This document shows positions 8,047 to 10,952 of a stretch of 10,952 nt of DNA, piece by piece (within the stretch, counting starts at the first letter, position 1; every line of letters starts with the position of its first letter). The notes beneath the pieces are model-generated. The model was not told the DNA's origin. It did no database searches and worked only from the letters and a program-made list of their open reading frames with translations. The translations under genes were made by a program, and so were the position numbers. This DNA is from Euperipatoides rowelli (taxonomy: Eukaryota; Onychophora; Udeonychophora; Euonychophora; Peripatopsidae): the NCBI GenBank assembly GCA_003024985.2, contig PXIH01S0076260.1; one strand, given 5' to 3'.

Positions 8047-8098
8047 CTGTGACAGACAAGTCATGAGAGCATTTGATTTAGGAAAGCAAGGGGGTTGA
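8047..8098 (+). CDS. Possible short terminal exon, unidentified
   Basis: TTGTCCCTTTTCTTCCAG ending at 8046 is a strong splice-acceptor match, with a branch-like CTAAT about 60 bases upstream. Reading from the second base of the putative exon gives CDRQVMRAFDLGKQGG, then TGA at 8096-8098. I do not recognise the product. Sixteen open codons carry almost no weight alone. If the donor-like GTATGT at 741 were used, its phase (two bases left over) would fit the single leading C here; that is inference only. The alternative is chance in non-coding DNA. Confidence 0.15.
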
Positions 8099-8160
8099 CT
8101 GCTGGCACTAGTTGAAACCTGGCACTAACCTACCAAACAATTTATAAAGATTTTTATGCC

Positions 8161-8456
8161 TGCAGGCCTAATCGAGTGATCAAGACGGATCTACCAGCAC
8201 TCCAGCCGCCATGTTGGTCACTGGTTCAAATCCAGAATAACACTGTCTCTGGATAAGACATTGCATATGCAGATTATGTGTAGTTTCCAGTTTGTACGAG
8301 GAAGAAAAAAATATTGTATGTTGAGGTGCAATGGTCCAACCAGGAGAATGCAGGACTGCCACATGATCAGACATATTGTCCTGGGGAAGTTTAGATCCCC
8401 AGGGGTGATAGTACCTCTCCGGGAGTTTTTATGAGCCCAGGTGAACAGAGGTGATA
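8161..8456 (+). mobile_element. tRNA-derived SINE (tRNA-Ser-like head)
   Basis: The head has an A box-like CTAATCGAGTGATCAAGACG (8168-8187), close to the CCGAGTGGTTAAG of eukaryotic tRNA-Ser/Leu. A B box GGTTCAAATCC lies at 8223-8233, where four of five T-stem pairs form around the TTCAAAT loop. The acceptor 3' strand does not pair, so it is not a working tRNA. An unrelated body follows (about 8234-8456) with a perfect 8-bp hairpin at 8380-8403. There is no poly-A tail and no clear target duplication; both borders are approximate. Transcription would be by RNA polymerase III. The antisense frame at 8180-8374 is a shadow. Confidence 0.7.
8380..8403. repeat. Perfect hairpin in the SINE body
   Basis: CCTGGGGA (8380-8387) pairs fully with TCCCCAGG (8396-8403) around an 8-nt loop. 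It lies in the SINE body and would form a stable RNA stem if transcribed. A related GTGATA word occurs twice after it (near 8405 and 8450). Confidence 0.75.
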
Positions 8457-8602
8457 TAGAAAATTTACATTTCTAAGTAATAAAATTCATTAATTTTTTT
8501 TAAATATTTTTTATTATAAAAGAAATAGTAGAAGCTATATTGAAATTAAAAAATAATAGATAAACAACTATATTTACATTTATTGTGAAAATTAATAGGC
8601 GG
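8457..8602. other. A+T-rich spacer between SINE and hAT copy B
   Basis: About 146 bp of very A+T-rich DNA without a recognisable feature. It occupies the place where the missing 3' part of hAT copy B would be expected, so it could be unrelated host DNA joined by a deletion. Confidence 0.5.
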
Positions 8603-9121
8603 GAAAATAGAAAGCAGGTTAATAATAATCTAATAAGAATACTTACACGACTTCTAAATAATAATAAACGTCTATCATTTCCAAAAGGTAGGTTGAAATA
8701 TTAGCGATAATCACTGTGTTTTACTCGTCAAGTCGCCACAAGCACACATAATGTCTGATGGTGACAATTTGATTGTCTGCACTTTGAGAATGACAAACTG
8801 GAAACCACACACCACCATAAAACTGAAGCCATGCATGCATACAAATAATGAGAGTGTATGGTGCATGGTGGCACTTTGCCTAATACACAATGCACACTTG
8901 AATTATTTTCCACAATTCATTTTACATGACATTGCAACAGCGCCCTCTAGCTCTTTATTTTATTAGTTAATTTGAACATTTTTTATTTCTTCTGGTCGAA
9001 CTGATTTCAATTATAATCACAAAAGGATTCTCATAATGTTTTAAGTAAGTTAATGATTTTGTTTCGGGCCACATTTATAGCCATCCTGGGCCACATGTGA
9101 CCCACGGGTTGGACAAGCCTG
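8603..9121 (-). mobile_element. Non-autonomous hAT element, copy B, inverted and truncated
   Basis: Read on the minus strand from 9121, this copy begins CAGGCTTGTCCAACC and then runs parallel to copy A. Shared words include TGGCTAT-AATG, AACTTACTTAAAA, TTTTGTGATTAT, GACCAGAAGAAA, AATTAACTA-TAAAATAAAG, GCAATGT, GTAAAATGAATTG, GGCTTCAGTTTTA, CAGACAAT, GTGTGCTT and ATATTTCAACCTA. The match ends at 8603 (4919 in copy A), so the last about 190 bp and the right inverted end are missing. It has GGGCCACA words near its intact end and no transposase. By eye, identity is about three quarters. Short frames at 8728-8913 (-) and 8751-8966 (+) fall inside it and are not genes. Confidence 0.85.
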
Positions 9122-9242
9122 ATCTTGATTCTAGATCATGGGCTATTTCTCCAGAGATTACAAGATTATACTGCCCTTAAATTCTATTGTTAACTGGATT
9201 GCTTTGTTCCTCACTCAGTGAACAAGATGAATTAAGAGCATA

Positions 9243-9967
9243 AATAATCAAAATATGTTAAAATTTACAAGTTTGAGTGGAGTTCCTCATGGATCAGTAT
9301 TGGGTGATAATATTTGCAATAATAGTTAATGAGATTCCATTAAATAACCAAAACCATTTGAAATACGTAAATGTTCTTATTGTCTTTTGGGTTGTTGACC
9401 TTGATAATGTCAATATTACCCAAATAGTGGCTAATTCTTTATTGGAACAGGTTAATACAATACATATACCATTGATCCCCCAATAAATGTGGTTTCATCA
9501 TACATGAATTTCAATGGATAAAATTGCATCCAATGTAATTTTTGAGGCTATAACTATAAAAGAAAAATAATGTGTTTAGATTTTGGGTCTTTGGATACAA
9601 TCTGATTTTAAATGGGATGCACATATACAAAATCAAATAAAAAGATGTACATGCCATATAAGTAAAAAAGAATGGACAGTGAAAGCAAGATCCTAATTCT
9701 GATATACATACAACTTTCTTTCGATCAGTTATTAGAGTATAGCTTGACTGTTTGGAATTCAACTCTCACAAAGAAAAAGGTTTTTACTTTAGAATTAATT
9801 AAAAAAAAGAGCCCTCGAAATTATTATGGGTAATAAAAAACAATGATTTAAATCACACATTAAATAATTTGGTTACTTTAAAATCATTAACCTCAAGAAA
9901 ATTTAAACACAAATCTTATAGCTTTGGAATAATCTATATAAAATTCTTAGGTTTGTGGAAGAAATAA
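9243..9967 (+). pseudogene. LINE relic 2: reverse transcriptase to C terminus, heavily decayed
   Basis: The reverse transcriptase signature SGVPHGSVLG (9276-9305) stands for the LINE motif GVPQGSVLGP. After a frameshift, IIVNEIPLNNQNHLKYVNV matches 'iYiNDiP...l-YADD', but the YADD site reads YVNV and both catalytic aspartates are lost. Further on come ILGLWIQSDFKWDAHI (9580-9627), LLEYSLTVW (9729-9755) and LELIKKKSPRNYYG to 9830, and a tail TLNNLVTLKSLTSRKFK (from 9857). These lie in the order expected of a CR1/Jockey/L2-like ORF2 but spread over three frames with several stops. The motifs parallel relic 1 (ILGLTVQNNLKWHNHI, YLEYVCYVW), so both belong to the same or related families. Relic 2 is older. 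Confidence 0.85.
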
Positions 9968-10474
9968 ACTAGCTCCATTTATTGATTAAATTTGTAACTA
10001 AAAGCCAATAATTCAAGCTAATATCAGTATTGGGTTTTAACTGTTAGGTTATTAATTTTTCAACGAATGGGGAGTGGGAAAAGTGGGTGGAGAAGGAAAA
10101 TATTAATTACCATCACAGATGTTCTACAATGGGTTATCTAGTTTTTTTTAATATTTATTTAGTTTTTTTATCATTAGTAATATCAAATTATTAAACAATC
10201 AATAACATATACATGAATAGATTTAATTATTTTAAATTACTATATTGTGAAATTTAAATTTGAAAATGATAAACATGTCATTTCTATTCAAAAATACAAC
10301 TTATGTATTCTTAATTTATATTTTTATCTACTTCACAAATAATTAGTTATTCTATATCTTTGTAATAAACCCTAAAAACAGCAATGGGCTAAGGGTTTAA
10401 TGTTTATTGTATTCTATCGCATAAATTTGGCATTAGTAGTATACTTTATTGTATATATTTGGTTTACAATAAAA
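9968..10474. other. Region after LINE 2, possibly its 3' untranslated part
   Basis: No coding signal is seen. An 8-bp inverted pair TAAACCCT (10366-10373)/AGGGTTTA (10392-10399) is followed by A+T-rich DNA and then the trinucleotide repeats. LINEs of this type often end in a short repeat tail, so part of this could be the 3' end of LINE relic 2, but there is no continuous alignment to support it. A G-rich purine stretch lies near 10066-10097. Confidence 0.35.
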
Positions 10475-10657
10475 CCAACAATAACAATGATAACAATAGC
10501 AATAACAATAATAGCAACAATAACAACAGCAACAACAATAAGAATTAGAACAATAATAAGAAAAAGATTAAGAATTAGAATAAGAATTTGAACAAGAATA
10601 AGAAGAAGCAGAATAAGAATAATAAGAATAAAAATAAGAATGATAATAATAATAATG
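10475..10657. repeat. Interspersed (AAC)/(AAT)/(AAG) trinucleotide repeat
   Basis: About 180 bp are built almost wholly from AAC, AAT, AAG and related triplets. The order is rough: AAC/AAT first (to about 10540), then AAG/AAT mixed, with AAG densest near 10597-10620, then AAT. Read on the minus strand it gives leucine-, phenylalanine- and serine-rich frames that are artefacts. Confidence 0.92.
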
Positions 10658-10698
10658 TTGAATTTCTTCGTCCACCGAGTACAAATACTATATTACCG

Positions 10699-10727
10699 AC
10701 TGCTTTAATCGTATAAGTTGAAGCAGT
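10699..10727. repeat. Small hairpin between the two microsatellites
   Basis: ACTGCTTTAA (10699-10708) and TTGAAGCAGT (10718-10727) pair at 9 of 10 positions (10 with a G-T pair) around a 9-nt loop. It sits in the only non-repetitive stretch (about 10658-10738) between the two trinucleotide tracts. Confidence 0.6.
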
Positions 10728-10823
10728 AGTGGATAATTCAATAATAATAATAGTAATAATAAATGTGCATTGTAAGTTGCATCTATTAAATTTGAATAAA
10801 GTGCACGAGAGAAGTAGCCTAAT

Positions 10824-10857
10824 CAATAACAATAATAATAATAATAACAACAATAAC

Positions 10858-10887
<30 letters not shown>
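10824..10887. repeat. (AAT)n/(AAC)n microsatellite
   Basis: A tract of AAT triplets with interspersed AAC lies at 10824-10887; a shorter AAT tract lies at about 10738-10762. They encode poly-Asn on + and poly-Leu on -, which explains the frames at 10729-10914 and 10575-10952. These are not considered genes. Confidence 0.95.
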
Positions 10888-10889
<2 letters not shown>

Positions 10890-10952
10890 ACAAATGGGGT
10901 TGGAAAACAATTGAGTCTGTCTTGTCATAGTTAAGTAATATGAAAACAGCAT

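Noticed and set aside
8161-8245. Functional tRNA-Ser gene
   Set aside because: A and B boxes are present, but the acceptor stem does not pair and no proper anticodon arm can be drawn, so a SINE head is the better reading.
10575-10952. 125-codon minus-strand frame with long poly-Leu, and plus-strand poly-Asn frame
   Set aside because: Produced by AAT/AAC/AAG microsatellites.

Overview
The window looks like repeat-dominated DNA between or inside genes of an animal, most likely an invertebrate. It is strongly A+T-rich, has no convincing long reading frame on either strand, and consists largely of decayed eukaryotic transposons and tandem repeats. The evidence for an animal is two relics of a CR1/Jockey/L2-like LINE, a tRNA-headed SINE, a Helitron with the usual TC start and CTAG end, and paired hAT elements. 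The species cannot be named from the sequence. Two unresolved bases (about 1040 and 7513) show that it comes from a draft assembly.

Layout, left to right. 55-136 holds a foldback repeat. 165-435 holds homopolymers and a short direct repeat. 640-786 is a possible but unidentified coding exon behind a good polypyrimidine tract. 790-2440 is plain A+T-rich DNA. 2816-3940 is the 3' part of a LINE, split by a 361-bp non-autonomous Helitron (3338-3698) inserted between A and T; skipping the Helitron puts the LINE frame back in register. 4145-4193 is C-rich. 4432-5113 is a non-autonomous hAT element (copy A). 5352-5613 is a small element with 35-bp inverted ends. 6583-7978 is a minisatellite of about 45-bp units with a higher-order structure. 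8047-8098 is a possible short terminal exon. 8161-8456 is a tRNA-Ser-like SINE. 8603-9121 is a truncated, inverted copy of the same hAT (copy B). 9243-9967 is a second, more decayed LINE relic that includes the reverse transcriptase region. 10475-10887 is trinucleotide-repeat DNA with a small hairpin.

No operon, defence system or new biochemical system is visible. The parts interact as layers of insertion: Helitron into LINE, and two hAT copies forming a long-range inverted pair. The most informative signals are the exact Helitron-in-LINE insertion, the two-level minisatellite, and the hAT ends, which (from memory, unchecked) resemble an hAT family known in mammals. If the two possible exons are real they would be + strand parts of a host gene whose intron holds most of these repeats, but that is speculative.
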